DNA from: Desmodesmus armatus | Taxonomy: Eukaryota; Chlorophyta; Chlorophyceae; Sphaeropleales; Scenedesmaceae | Assembly (NCBI GenBank): GCA_007449985.2 | Contig: VIIQ02000555.1 | Location: 434,001 to 498,000, forward strand | Direction: 5' to 3' | DNA: 64,000 nucleotides | In this document: piece after piece, positions 25,464-37,657 of the stretch | Position numbering within the stretch: position 1 is the stretch's first letter | How the letters are laid out: every line of letters begins with the position of its first letter | Program-made: the position numbers and the translations under genes | The notes under the pieces: model-generated | What the model was told of the DNA's origin: nothing | Database searches by the model: none | The model's input: only the letters and a program-made list of their open reading frames with translations

Positions 25464-25742
25464 TCCTCCTGTGCATGCATTCTTTTTTACCCCTTGGCTG
25501 GGGCGGCTGGCTTCTGCTGGTCGGGTGTACGCGGCTGTGTGCTGTAGTGCACCAAGGAGGTGTATGGGTTCTACTCCCATGCTTTTGTTGGTCCGGGCGC
25601 TGGGCACCTCCTGGCTTAGGGGTGTTATGCGTGTCCCATCGGTGTGAGGCTTTGCCTTGGGCTCCCGGCAGCTGGGTTTACTCGGCTGTTGCGTGTGTGT
25701 GGCCAGCCGGTGGGGGTCCGCCCCCCCTGTACCCAAAAAAAA
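25464..25742 (+). mobile_element. SINE-like retroposon with target-site duplication and A-rich tail
   Basis: A 279-bp segment is flanked by the identical 13-bp direct repeats gaaacatgctcca (25451-25463 and 25743-25755) and ends in an A-rich tail (acccaaaaaaaa). Inside, 25567-25577 reads ggttctactcc, one base from the tRNA B-box consensus. It sits in a perfect T-arm-like hairpin (atggg, 7-base loop, cccat). A weak A-box-like sequence occurs about 49 bases upstream at 25518-25528. Together these are the marks of a tRNA-derived SINE inserted by target-primed reverse transcription. There is no open reading frame of note. It lies between the convergent genes TAF4 and TRAPPC5. Confidence 0.75.
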
Positions 25743-25755
25743 GAAACATGCTCCA

Positions 25756-26806
25756 GGGATGCCCATCAGGAGGGGCTTGGGTCTTCTGCTGGAGGTGATC
25801 ACGTTTGAATGATGCGGGTGGCGGCCGGAGTGCCCTGGCCGGGGTTTGTACAGTGACCTGTGCAGTCTTTTGTACATGTGAAGTGCCACTGATTTCTGCA
25901 CTCAGTGGGCTGGACTTGTGACCAGCGGGTGTGCTGGATTGTGGTTATGCAGGTGTGAGCAATCACACCAGGCCACCTTGCTGCTGTTGTTCAATGCAGT
26001 TCATCAGGCCACTTTGCTTGCTGCTGGCTACACATTTTCAAATGATACAGCTGAGCATGGTTGGCATGCTGAATGTTCCCTGCGTTTTATTTGGCAGTCG
26101 GCTGGTGTGTAACTGAGTGAGCTCTGCATTGGCGATCACACAGGATGGCGAGCGGTAGCTTTCAAATTGTCCCACACCAGAAGTTGTGTCAGCTTCTCAC
26201 ACATTCACACATGACTAGTATGATGCAACATGCAGACGTTCAAAATAGCAAACACAGTCATAATATGCCATACATGGGGTCTCCAGCCAGCTGACAGGGC
26301 TCCCGTCAACAGCCAGCACGCCGTGTGCACATATTCCCAAGGCGCCAAATACAGCAGTGGCACATCCAGCAGCCCAAGCAAGCCCCAAGCTTGCGCCTCA
26401 ATCAAACACACCACCCCCCTGGCTGCTGGGGAACCCCCCCCCCACACAATTACAACTACAGCATGTGCGGCAGCAGCAGCGGCAGCCTTCCGTAAACAAG
26501 GACTGTCACGTGACCCACCATACCTTGACTCGAGCAGCTTTCTAGAGCAGCTGCATACTGCGTGGCTGCGACCGCTCTGAACCGCGTGGGCGCGGTTGGG
26601 TGCTGCTGAAACACACAGAACAACAGTGTGCACGTATGCGCAAGCACCTGGTGGACAGGGCTGCCAGGGCGCACACACTGGGTGCACCGTCACGCAGCAG
26701 CGCCTGCTACACCGCTGCTGCATGCCATTGAGCTGTCTTGCTGCCCCTGCTGCACATGCATGAGGCTCTTGGCCTGCGGCAAGCGACTGTCTCCTGCCTG
26801 ACGGCC
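25756..26806. other. intergenic between convergent TAF4 and TRAPPC5
   Basis: No supported exon. It should contain the 3' UTR of the minus-strand TRAPPC5 gene and perhaps the distal 3' UTR of TAF4 (TGTAA at 26108-26112). Open frames of up to about 200 codons on the minus strand near 26205-26810 have no recognisable features and overlap the end of TRAPPC5 in another frame. Confidence 0.5.
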
Positions 26807-28359
26807 TCACATGCCCCTCTTTGCTGCGTCCATGGCTGCCTGCCGCTGCATGACTGATGCATCAAACTTGATGAGTATGGTGGTGGTGGGTTTGCTGGAC
26901 TCCTTGCTGGGCTGCTCCACAAAGTGCGCAGACACCCTGCAGCACACACAGTAGCACCGGTACAAATGTCTTCAGACGGAATGATAGGATAGCATTGTGC
27001 TGATTCTTGTGGTGTGAGACTCACACCAGAAACACAAGCAGGCGCACTGCAGCATCAACAGGCATGTGGGATGTGTCAGCATTGCCATGTTGAGGGTTGC
27101 GCCATCGTGGTGCATAACTGAGACGAACTGAGTGGTGTGTGACTACAGCAGCATCAACATCAGTCCATCACCAAGACAGCACTGCTCTGCACAGCCCACC
27201 CCAACGATTTCAACAAGAAGTCCAGAGCGCACGCATGCGCTTGCGCTGAGGCCCTACCCCACTATACCTCCCGTCCCACCACTGCCCATCAGCTGCTGTG
27301 AGGCCCAACAGCGAAACAGCTTGTGCATCCAACAGATCGGCTGCTGCTTCTTGTATCTGCATAGCTGTTGCTGCTGCTGCTGCTGCTGCTTCTTGCAATT
27401 ACCAGCTGCTGTTGGCTGGTCCCCACCCACCCTCTCACCTTGCCGGGAAGCCTGCTGCATCCAGCATGCCGCGCACCACGCCCGCCACCAGCGACCCCGG
27501 CACGAAGCTGCTGTAGCTCTTGGGTATACTGATGAACTTGCCCACCAGCAGGTCATTGTCGCTGATCATGTACTCGTCATCTGCTGCATTGGCCTGCTGC
27601 AGGTCGTCTGCCTTCTTACCAAACATGTAGGGCCAGGCCACGCTGCAGCAGCAAGACACAAAGACCAACAGCCTTGACCGACAGGCACGGCCAGCATGTG
27701 TACACTCCACGATGCTTGGGTACTAACGGCACAGGATGGCGGTTCCTCCCATGGAGCTCGCGCCTGTTGAGCGTTCAGGCCTGCGCATGCATGTTCAAGG
27801 GCTGAGGCGGCACCATCCTCGCCACACCTGTGGATGTATTTGAGGATGTCGAGGACCTCCACGCTGCGCCGCATGCTGCGCTCACGGTACGTCAACAGCT
27901 CAAGGATGCGGATGCCCACGTCAAACCCAACGCGGTCCAGCCTGGCAGGCAGGTGCAGCGGTTGTCAGCCGCGGTGTGTGGGGTGGGGGCCCCAGTGATG
28001 TGACCGGTGTCCTGAGGACTGCCGCACTATTATTTGTGCATGACAGAATGCAGCATGGCAAGCTGGAGCTGAGAGGGATCCTTTCAAATGCCAGCAAATT
28101 GCAACTGCAAGGAAATTGTGCTGCTGTGCTTGCATGTTGGTGAGGGTGTGCTGCACTGATACCAGGTAATGGCGCCTAACAGCGCCCACCTGTCTTCCAG
28201 CTCTGTGATGCTGCCAGACCTGTCCATGGCATAGCTGATCAGCTCGCTGAACAGATACGCAAACGCTGATAGGCTGACAGTAGGGATATCAAGCTTGTTG
28301 CGGGCCAGGGGCCGCTCTATGATGTTGAGGGCATGCTTGGCTGTGCGGGATTGCAGCAT
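26807..28359 (-). CDS. TRAPPC5: TRAPP complex subunit 5 (TRAPPC5/Trs31)
   Basis: Four exons in phase: 28359-28190 (ATG), 27941-27828, 27642-27439, 26936-26807 (TGA); 205 aa, against about 190 in plants and animals. TRAPPC5 is a Bet3-fold core subunit of the TRAPP tethering complexes, which act as Rab1/Ypt1 exchange factors at the early secretory pathway. The whole length matches the family: SLSAFAYLFSELISY, GFDVGIRILELLTYRE, the WPYMFGKKADDL block, DEYMISDNDLLVGKFISIPK, LVAGVVRGMLDAAGFPA, and the end VSAHFVE with TTILIKF. All three introns interrupt a codon after its second base. It is divergent from the RUS-family gene, with 363 bp between start codons. Confidence 0.95.
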
Positions 28360-28722
28360 TGCTGCTGCTGCTAGAGACTGCTAGGAAGGATGCAGTGTGT
28401 GCACAGAGTTACATCTGGCTGTATATGATGCTACAGGGACCAAGTGACAGAGTATGGTGAATGAATGTGTGCAGCACTGCTACAACAGCAACGCCTAGCC
28501 TTGGTGGAACAGAAGGGGCACAAGACAGCACAAAGAACAACGCCCAATGCTGCTAAGTTGACGGTGTTATCAACATTTTACAGCGCGTCTGTGTATAACG
28601 GTCAGGTATTGCTGTTGCTGAAACCTGATCTGAAGTGATCTGAGGAAAGTTTCTGTCGCGCCTGTTCAGTGAGGGTGCCACACACTTGACGTTGTAATTC
28701 GGCTCACGATTATCCTTTCAGC
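28360..28722. promoter_or_regulatory. putative bidirectional promoter of TRAPPC5 and the RUS gene
   Basis: Only 363 bp separate the start codons of two divergently transcribed conserved genes, so both promoters must lie here. The sequence is more AT-rich than the flanking exons and contains tgtataac near 28590, a weak TATA-like candidate. No clear operator or repeat seen. Confidence 0.55.
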
Positions 28723-31700
28723 ATGAAGGACAAACCGCTAAGCAGTATTGCCACACCAGCGTCGGTGGTGGAGTTCAGAGATGGGACTGTACAGGCACAG
28801 TACAGGCTGGATGGACAGCCCATACAGTCAGTGTCTGCTGCAAACCGCCCATCAGGCCTGCGGCAGCTGCTGCTGTCAGCATTCATGCCAGAGGGATGGC
28901 CAGATGCAGTGACACCAGACTACACAGGTGTGTTGAGTCCCCACATTTGCTGCACAGGTACCCACTGGCACACACACCTCAGCAGATGGTGCTGACCGTA
29001 CACTGTGTCGTGCTTGGCTGTGATGCAGGCTTTGTTGCCTGGAACACTGTGCAGGCCATCAGCAGCTACGTGAGGGGAGTGCTGTCCAGCCATGCTGTGT
29101 TCAAGGGTATTGGGGTGGGCAGCCAGGTGCGACAGACCTGCAGCACACGTCCCTGAGCAACAGCAGCTGATGTTTAGGTGCCGCACCTCAATCAGTGATG
29201 TTGAGGTGCTGATTGTTGGGCCCCATTGTTACATTGCCCCGCAGGCTGCAACTGCCCTTGGAGCGGTATTCCAGGTGAGAACCCAGGCTGTTCGTTGAGG
29301 TGCGGTAGCTGGAGCACACCGTCAGCACCCAGGGCCCTTAGTCACCTCACGGTGGTCAGTACGTGGCTGCCGTCTTGCTGGATCGTCTATGACCACTTCA
29401 CTCCCCCTCCCCCACCCCCACCCCGCACATCCAGGCAAAAGCAACAGCTTGCCCTGCATTCGTACACCAAGCTAGTGTGCAACAGGGCAATGTGCTGCAA
29501 CAATCCTGGCCAGCACCTGTTGAAGGTGCTGTGTGTTGCATGTGGGCTCTGCAGTTCTTCATCCGGGACATCCTGGGCATGGCTGGCGGCATCATCTTTG
29601 CCTATGCAGCAGGCTCAAACTTTGACTCAAACGCAAAGCAGTGGCGGCTCTTTGCAGACATCATGAATGACATTGGTGAGGATTCCCCAAGGGGGAATCG
29701 GTGTTCCATCCTGCACGGCAAAACTTGTCCTGCACTCCTCTTTCCAGGCATGCACCTACACCTGCAACTTCAGACATGCCACTCCCAACCGTGAGCAGCT
29801 AGCAAGCTTGAGCATTGGACAGGCGGCAACAATCTGAGCCAGCCCTCATCCCTGCCTCAATTCCCAAGGGATGACTGACAAGCCACTGCACCTGTCACTT
29901 GACCTGAACTCACACCAAGAGATGCAAAGTCACACCTGTGAAACCCCAGTGACACACCGCTGACAGCCATGTACCACCCTTCCCTGCTATAGCCATGGCC
30001 CTGGACCTAGCATCGCCCCTGGTCCCTGGGTGCTTCATGCTGCTGGCCTCACTGGGCAATGTGTCAAGGGCCATGGTGGGCATGTCTGCTGGGGCCACGG
30101 GGGCAGCCCTCACACAGCACTTTGCAGCAGGCAGCAACGCGGCAGATATTTCTGCCAAGGCGGACTCCAGGGAGCGAGCCACCAGCATCATCGGGTCCTT
30201 GCTGGGCATGGCAATCACACAGCACTTGGCTGGTGAGTAATGCTCCTAGTAGGCTGACGTGACAGCAGTATGCAGTGGGGTGTTGACAGCAGAGGGAGAG
30301 GAGGGAGGAAGGAGGGTGGCTACCAGCTGAGTCTGTTGCAGCGGAGGGATAGAGTAGTGGACAGCAGGACTGACGCGGGAAACTTGTGAGTAAAGTTATA
30401 TGTGCCAAGAATCCAGCTGTTGGACAGCATGCTGTGCGTGATTGAGCATTGGTAGGACTGGGTCTGCAAGCAAGCAGTGTGCTGCACTGCTGTTTGTGCT
30501 TTCTGTTGGTGCTGCTGCAGACCATGTGGCAGCTGCCTGGCTGTTCTTTGTTGTGCTGACTGTGGTGCACATCTGGGCCAACATGCGCGCCTTGCGCTGC
30601 CTGGTGCTGTCATCACTCAACCAGCCACGGCTCAGGCTGCTGCTGCAGCACTACATGCAACAGGTGTGAGAATGACAGAGGAGGAATGACAAAATGGGTT
30701 GGCAGTTGGTTGGCGGGATTCATGTACATGCGAGAGAGTGGCACGGATGAAATTGTCGTATGCAAAGCCGCCATACAGGGCGGCGTCATGACAGCTGTGG
30801 CCGTGTGTCCTGCTTGTGGCCCTGCTCCCTCACTAGCCCTTACTGTGTGTGCTGAACAGTCTGTACCTGCGCATGCATGTGTGTTGTGCATGTTTACCCT
30901 GACAGGAGAAGGTGTACAGCCCGCAGCAGATGTCAGGCCTTGAAAGCCTGATGGTACCGCCCCTGGCGGCAGTACGGGACTACGTCAAAGGCAACTGCCC
31001 AGTCACCTTTGGGGCCCGCATCACTACAGCCATGGCAGCAGCAGCGGCAGCACAGCCAGACAGCAGCAGCAGCAGCTCTAGCAAAGGGGAGAGGCATGGC
31101 CTGCATGCTGGGCAGCTGCAGCAGCTGTTGGGCCAGCAGCCGCCTGCCAGCAGCCGGCACTACATGCTGTTTGTGACAGGAGGCACTCGGCAGGTGAGGG
31201 TCAAGAGGGTCGATCCCTGTGGGTGCAGAGTGCTTGGGGAGGGTAGGGCTCTGTGCGAGATTCAATGATGGCTCTAGGGCTTCAGCATTACAAGCTGAGT
31301 AAGGGGGGCCCTTTCCCAGGCCATGTCAGTACAGGTGTGCCTACGTGACAGCTCATGTCTTCAGGCTCTTCCCATCAAGCCAGTCGCAGCGCTGTTTTAT
31401 GATGCATCCTTGCGAGCTTGATGTGTAGCACACTGCTGACAACGGTGGACAGCACACACAGCTCCCTTTTCCTTGCTGTGAAGATTACCCTCACGTCCTG
31501 TGTTGCTGTGTCTTGTCGATGCGTGCGGGCCTGTTGTTCTGTTGTCTCCTGCTCCTGCAGGGTGTGCAGGTTGTGCTGCACCATGGTGTGAGTCAGGAGG
31601 TGCAGCTGCGAGCCTACCTGCACGCCACACACCTGGCCATGACACTCAACACGGTGAGCAACGCTTGTTGACAGCAGGGCACCTGTCTAGGAGTTGGCGT

Positions 31701-32138
31701 CAGCCAGGTGTTGTCTATGCAAGGCATGTCATAAGTTCAGGACCATTTTGATTGGGCAATGCCTTACTACAAGGGTGGTCTGGCATGTATGTGCGTCAGC
31801 AGTACAGGACAGCATGCCGTGTGCCTTGAACATGTGGCCTGCCCACCGCACTTGAGGCGCAGTCTGCAAAGATGCCTCAGCATGTCATCAACAAGGGAGC
31901 AAGCGCTGATAAATGATAGACCCCCCCCCCTCCACCTGCCTGCTTTTTGCTTGCCCCCTGTGTCTTCTACATTTTGTCGCAGCAGGTCAAGTCAGATGCT
32001 AATGCTGCACAGCTGTTGAGCCGCAGCCAGGCCTGGGTTGAGCAGCGCCTGCCTACCTTCCTGAGCCTGCTGCAGAGGCAGGGCTGGCAGCTGGACAAGC
32101 TGTACCTGCCACGACCAGAGTGGACTGCACAGTGGTAG
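28723..32138 (+). CDS. RUS family (DUF647, root UV-B sensitive) protein
   Basis: Nine exons in phase: 28723-28927, 29029-29126, 29245-29274 (30 nt), 29555-29675, 29993-30232, 30521-30663, 30906-31193, 31561-31653 and 31986-32138 (stop); 456 aa, close to the human relative RUSF1. The DUF647 core is clear: MPEGWPDAVTPDY, YVRGVLSSHAVFKGIGVG, AATALGAVFQFFIRDILGMAGG, GSNFDSNAKQWRLFADIMND, AGATGAALTQHFAAG, NAADISAKADSRE. In Arabidopsis RUS1 and RUS2 act in early seedling growth under UV-B and are tied to vitamin B6/auxin processes; the biochemical function is not established. Hydrophobic stretches (LVPGCFMLLASLG, WLFFVVLTVVHIW) suggest membrane association. No obvious transit peptide. The last acceptor is a NAGNAG site, so a 457-residue form with one extra Gln is possible. 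Confidence 0.93.
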
Positions 32139-32586
32139 CTGTGGCTTGTGGCGGGCAGAGGTTGGGGGCTGGTGCAGTGGTGCAGGGTGATGATGGTGCC
32201 CATATTGGTGCTGGTTCCTTTTGATGGTGTTCAGGCAGTCGAACTTAGTTGGGGGGCTATTGTGCCAGCACACTCGAGTGGCCAACCCCTTTGGTTCAGA
32301 CTTACTGTGCAACCAAGTGCGTATGCATGTTGATGCAAAGTTGATTGATGATGCCAAAACAATGTGGGTGCACAAAGCTGTCGAATGCAACGAAGCAAGC
32401 ACCTGTCGACATGTTGATCGGCAGTTGGCGGTACAACCGTCGCAAACTGCTGCTTAACGCCCCTCTCCATCTTCTGAGTTCGGCATAGTGCCACAGCAGA
32501 ATGATGCAGTGAGGTCGGTTAGCCGACGTCATGCACACAGTGTTGTCCAACCTGTGATCAGCACTCTCAACACACCACACAGCACA
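32139..32586. other. short intergenic region between the RUS and SCFD2-like genes
   Basis: About 450 bp between two genes on the same strand. It must hold the 3' UTR of the first and the promoter and leader of the second. No TGTAA or AATAAA was noticed. The frame of the downstream gene stays open back to 32488, but there the codons look untranslated and the first good ATG is at 32587. Confidence 0.45.
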
Positions 32587-35500
32587 ATGGTGGACAGCCT
32601 GATAGATGCAGCAAGGCAGCCATTCCTAGACCTAGCAGCGGACATCCATGGCTCGCTGGTATACCTGGATGCTGGAGCAGCAGAGGTGGCAGAGCTGACG
32701 CTGGGCCCTGCATTCCTTCTGGGTAGGGGCATGGCTGCAGCTGGACGTGCATGTTGACTTGTTATGCTCTGGAAATTGCAAATCAGTTGTCTGACTTCCT
32801 GATGCTGCCTTGTGTGTGCCTAATTAGGCCTAGGAGCTCTCAATGTGTGTTCGCTGGAGCAGGCCAGTCCTGATGATGGCCTGCTGCCTCTGCTGTCCCT
32901 GGGTGGGCAGCCAGTGCAGTCTCTGATGGTGTTCACCACGCAGCTGCTGCCAGAAACACGCCAGCTGATGCTGCACCTGCTCATGGTGCGTGTTCTCGTC
33001 TGGGATTTCCATGCACGCGCATGATCATGATGTACTGCCCTATGGCCCCATCTAGAACTCTCAAGCACAACCCAGAACTGAAGTACCAGCAGCAAACTGT
33101 CCCCCTGCATCAACAGCACTACAGATATACCCAGCTTCGAACGCCCACCTGCTGTGCTGTTGCATGTGCTGCAATCGTTGCAGGTGCACCCCCATGTGCG
33201 GCGCTGCCAGGTCTTCTGCTCAGTCTCAGAGCTGGCCCATGCTCAGCTCAGCACAGACTATTGTGACCTGGGAGTTGAGGCCTACAGCGAGTACTGCACA
33301 GAGCTGAGGCAGGCATTAGCAGCTGCAAGGGCGCAGGCAGGACTGCCCATGCCTCGAGAGGACATGTTGCAGCTGTCAGTGAGGCACCTGCCCCTGCACA
33401 TCGCTGCACTGGACACAGCCACGTTTGTGTTGCCAGCAGCAGGCGCGCCAGCTACCAAGGCAGCGTGAGTGCACCTGCAGCTGGGTCCAGGGTGGTATGT
33501 GGGTTGGGCATCCGGCTGTGGGAACAGGCACAGCACACAACACCACAGCAAGTGGCCGTGATGTTGCAGCAACCGCCTCAGCCACGTACATCAGGTTATC
33601 GCCTTTTAAAACCAGCTGCGCAACATATGCATCACGCGCATCATCGAAGAGCACAGCATCCTCTTTCATCAGTGGCCGCCCAAACACTCAACAACACACC
33701 AGCAGCTTGCTTCCCGCTTACTCCTTGGCCCCTTACACGCGCACACTGCCAAACAAGCCCCCTGCAGCTGTCCTAAACGCTGTACTGTATCCCTTCCATG
33801 CTGCTTCTGTGCTGCAGTGTGTCTGGCCGGCCTGCTGGCTTCTCTCCTGCAGAGGGGCTCACTGACGAGGACGGAGACGCTGGGGCCGTTGGTGCCTCCG
33901 GTGGCCTGTCCCTGCTGTCACACGCACTCGCAGACCTGTCCCGTGTGCTGGGTGCAAAACTGGAGCCCTTCGCCATAGGCCCAGCATCCACAGCAATAGC
34001 CAAGGAGCTGGCAACCCTACCTCAAGCCGGGTCCCGTGGAGGGCTGGGGCAGCAGCAGGGTTTGGACAGCAGCAGTGACAGCCCACGGGCTGAACTGGGA
34101 GCAGCAGCAGCTGGTGGCGGTGGTGGTGCAGGAGGAATTGGGCTGGTGCTGGTAGACCGCAGCTTGGATCTGGCAACGCCCTGCATGCACAGTGAGCACG
34201 TGCTGGACATTGTGCTGAGTTGCTTGGAGCGGCCTGCAGGCATGGCAGCAGGACCTGGTGGGGTCCAGCTGAGGTGAGCTTGGTAGGGCAGCCTATGCAA
34301 TTACAGGAGGATCCAAGTTCAGAGAAGTGAGTGGATAGACAGTGTCTTACTGTTGGCACTAGCCTGCAAGGCACGGGGTTATGGGGATTCCTGCAGACCA
34401 GCTTGCACTGTGCTGTGCTGAATCACAGGGGCATGTATGCTCTCAGCATGGCTGATGGGTGCAGTTTGAAAGAACCCTTACATGACTTTGCATGACTTTG
34501 CATGCTGTGTGCCACTCCAGTGCATCAGTCTAGTTCAGCAGCCTTTTGGATTCTCCTCGATCTGGTTTCCACTAGCGGCTCAGTAGGCTGTGGAGTGCTC
34601 ATGCTATCATAGCATTATGTGGTTGTGTCTGCCCTGCAGGCCTGTCGATGTGCGGCTGGATGTTGGCCACCTGGCTCCCCTGTACCCCCTTCCTCCAGCT
34701 CCGCCAGCAACACCCCCACTACAGCAAGCACATGCTGCACCACGCAGCAGTGATGCCACCGCAGAGACACCTGATCCCCAGGTGACGCCTTCTGCCGCTG
34801 CTGACGACGCCGACACAGGAGAGGACTATGCTGATGCTAGCAGCAGCAGCTCCGTAGAAAGGCCCTGCAGTAGTACGCACGCGCATGCGCATGCGCAGGC
34901 AGCAGACAGCACCCCCATGGAGGCCAGCACAAGCAGCGCCAGCAGCTGTCCTGCACTGTGGCCAGGGGGCCGCATGGGGCTGAGCCTCTTCCACCCTGAA
35001 GACAGGAGGTGGCTGGGCTGGCTGCGGCAGCTGTGGCCCAAGCAGCATAAGGATGTGCTGCTGCACCTGCGCAAGTGGCTCAAGGAGGCACTGAGGGCTG
35101 AGAAGATCACACCGGGTCGCAGCAAGCTGACCACGACGGTGGCAGCAGGAGAGCTGCGGGGCTTGGCTGGCTACCTGATGGGACAGCCAGGTGAGCGGGT
35201 GCCAGTATGAGAGTGCTCTGGGCATGATGGCTCGTGATTGGCCCAGCGTCGCATGTGTATGTGTGTGCATTGCCCGTCACACCGCCTGCTTTGAAAGCTG
35301 TGGGCGTATGTGTGACGGAAGGTCGTGACTGTGTAGGGTTCGTATTTGATGTAGGGCTAGGGATGTCTTGTGCACAGTGGCACAGACAGGCGACGAAATG
35401 TAACAGCAGCCGCCTCCTGCACGGTATGCTTTGTCAATCAGACTTTGCCGCTTTCCTGTGCGCCATGCAGACGTGTTCATGCGCCACCAGCCTATCATCG

Positions 35501-37657
35501 GCCTGGCCCTAGCAGCAGCCGCAGCCATCAGCACAGAGGAGCCAGGGGGCAGCCCCACCCCTCCAGCCAAGCTGTGGGAGCAACTGTCGGACTATGAGCG
35601 CCAGCTGCTGCTGACCCTGCCTGATGGCACACAGGGCCGAGATATGCTGGTGGCCATGCTGCTGAAAGCAGTGCAGGAGGCACACCCCAGCAGTAAGGTG
35701 TGTGGCTGTGCGAGCCGTCTGTGCCTGCACAGCGCACCTATCCTGCTAGGGTGTAAGGGTGTGCGGGACCTCTGCCCCTGCTCAGCACAGCAGTCTAGCA
35801 TTTGCTGGAGGTGCCTTTGACATACAGAGTACATGGATAAAAGCAGGTTCAATAGAACAGATTATCAACACACCTGAGTGTTTATCGTCATATCCTGATG
35901 CTGACCTGCCTACTGCATCTGTGTGTGTGGCCTTGCAGCACCGGCTGCCGCTGAGTGGTGTGTTGGAGCTGCTGCTGGTGACATACTCTCTCTCAGGAGA
36001 CCGCAACCCCGCAGCCACCCCACTTTACTCTGGCGACGAGGCACAGATCAAGGAGGCCTTGGCTGACGTAATCCTGGCACATGCGTCAGTGGCAGCGGCA
36101 GCAGTAGCGTCGGCAGCAGCCGCAGGGCAGGACCAGCAGCAGGTGCAGCAGGTGTTGGGGACGCTGCACCAGGAGCTGCAGTGCCTTCCACAAACACAGC
36201 GCCTGGTGCTGGAGGTGAGCACAAGCAATGCCTGCGTGCCGCAGGCTGCACAGTGGCCAGGCAGGCAGACAGATGGTTGGTGGTGCTGCCATGCTGTGCA
36301 ACATGTCGACACAGCAAGCACTCACACTAGACTAGCATGCGACCAAACTGCAATCCAGTGGTTGATGCAACTGGAAGACAGCAGGCGGTGTGTTTCACAA
36401 GATGGCCGAACAGCAGGTGGCCTGTCTGCGGAGGGAGCATGGTACCACAAGCCCAACGTTGGAGGCAGGGGCCATAGCAGTGGTGGAATGATGGAGGGTG
36501 GAAGTGTCCAGCAGCAGGTTGCTGGTGGTGGGGACTGGCCAAACACCAGCTGGCCTGGTTGCCTTGATTGTTTGTTGGTTGTCACACATGCCATACTCGC
36601 CGCCTGCTATCAACAACGTGTCTGGGGACCCGCCGCCCCCTGTATCCGTATGTGTGTGCAGGCAGTGCACTCAGGGCGGCTGTCTGCAGACCCCCCTGGC
36701 GTGCGGGCAGCCCTGAGCAGCCAGCTGCAGGAGGTGTGGTCCAGGCTGAAGTGGCTGGCATCAGCACGGGGCAAGCTGCGTGATGTACGGCGGCTGATGG
36801 AGGTGGATGTGGACATGGGGGCTGTCATCAGTACGCGGCCGCTGCTGCGGCAGGTGCTGGGGAAGGTGCTGCTGCAGGTGAGGGGGGACGATTCGGCCTT
36901 TCGTGGGCGCAAAAAGTGCTGAACGAACATGACAACCTGCCTAGCAGTTTGGCACATTTCTTGACATTGTTTGTGTGTAGCATGGGGTGCGTGAGTGTTG
37001 GGTCAAGTTGGGGTGGTGAGGGTTGATTGTCAGCCTGTCGTTGCGTGGGGTGCAGCGGACCGCCTGTGCAGAGTGTCTGTGTAGGGATGTGGGTTGCTTC
37101 CTCAGCAGGGGACGCTGGGGTACTTGGTGTCAGCAGCAGGATGTGCAGCACCTTGACAAATTAATGGCCTGATAATGCCTCAAAGGGGCAGTGAGTCGTG
37201 TGTGGAGGACAATGTGACAGGAAACCAGTCTACATACTTGCTTGCTCAATGCTGTGCCAGGCTAGGCTAGCATCCGCGGTGTCGTGGTGTGATGTGTAGA
37301 AGCAGCAGGAGGCCGACGCTGGTGGCCTGATTGTCTTTGACCCTGTCGGTCTGTGGCTGCGTGCAGGCTGAGAACCGAGACCTGAAGCAGGTTGAGAGCA
37401 GCAGCCTTGTTGCCGGCCTGCTGACCAAGGGGCTGGGCAGGCTGGGCTTTGGAGGCATCACAGCACCTGTGCGGCGCGTGAGGATCGATGATTACTCCAC
37501 CGTGCTGCTGTTTGTGGTTGGTGGCATCAGCCCTGCCGAGATCAGGCACATACAGACCGAGCTAGAGCAGCACGTGTATGGACACAAACCCAGGGTGTTG
37601 ATAGGTGGCACGACACTGCTGTCACCTGGAGAGAGCAGCCGCCTGTTCTTTAGCTGA
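32587..37657 (+). CDS. SCFD2: Sec1 family domain-containing protein 2-like (SM protein)
   Basis: Nine exons in phase: 32587-32722, 32828-32985, 33184-33464, 33818-34273, 34640-35190, 35471-35697, 35939-36214, 36662-36877, 37367-37657 (TGA); 863 aa. Sec1/Munc18 proteins bind SNARE assemblies in membrane fusion; SCFD2 is a poorly studied branch of the superfamily. Family features are the domain-1 start (LVYLDAGAAEVAEL), the SM core segment GIGLVLVDRSLDLATP, the SGVLELLLVTYSLSGD helix and the C-terminal strand-turn VLLFVVGGISPAEIRHI with HKPRVLIGGTTLLSP, the typical end of SM proteins. Low-complexity loops (poly-Ser, Pro) are inserted in exons 4 and 5 and explain the greater length than the ~680-aa human protein. 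ATG 32587 is chosen because the preceding codons look like leader. Confidence 0.85.

Noticed and set aside
35759..36922. 387-codon plus-strand open frame
   Set aside because: It runs through exons 7 and 8 of the SCFD2-like gene and the introns beside them, which happen to be open; intron parts lack conservation and have clear splice sites.
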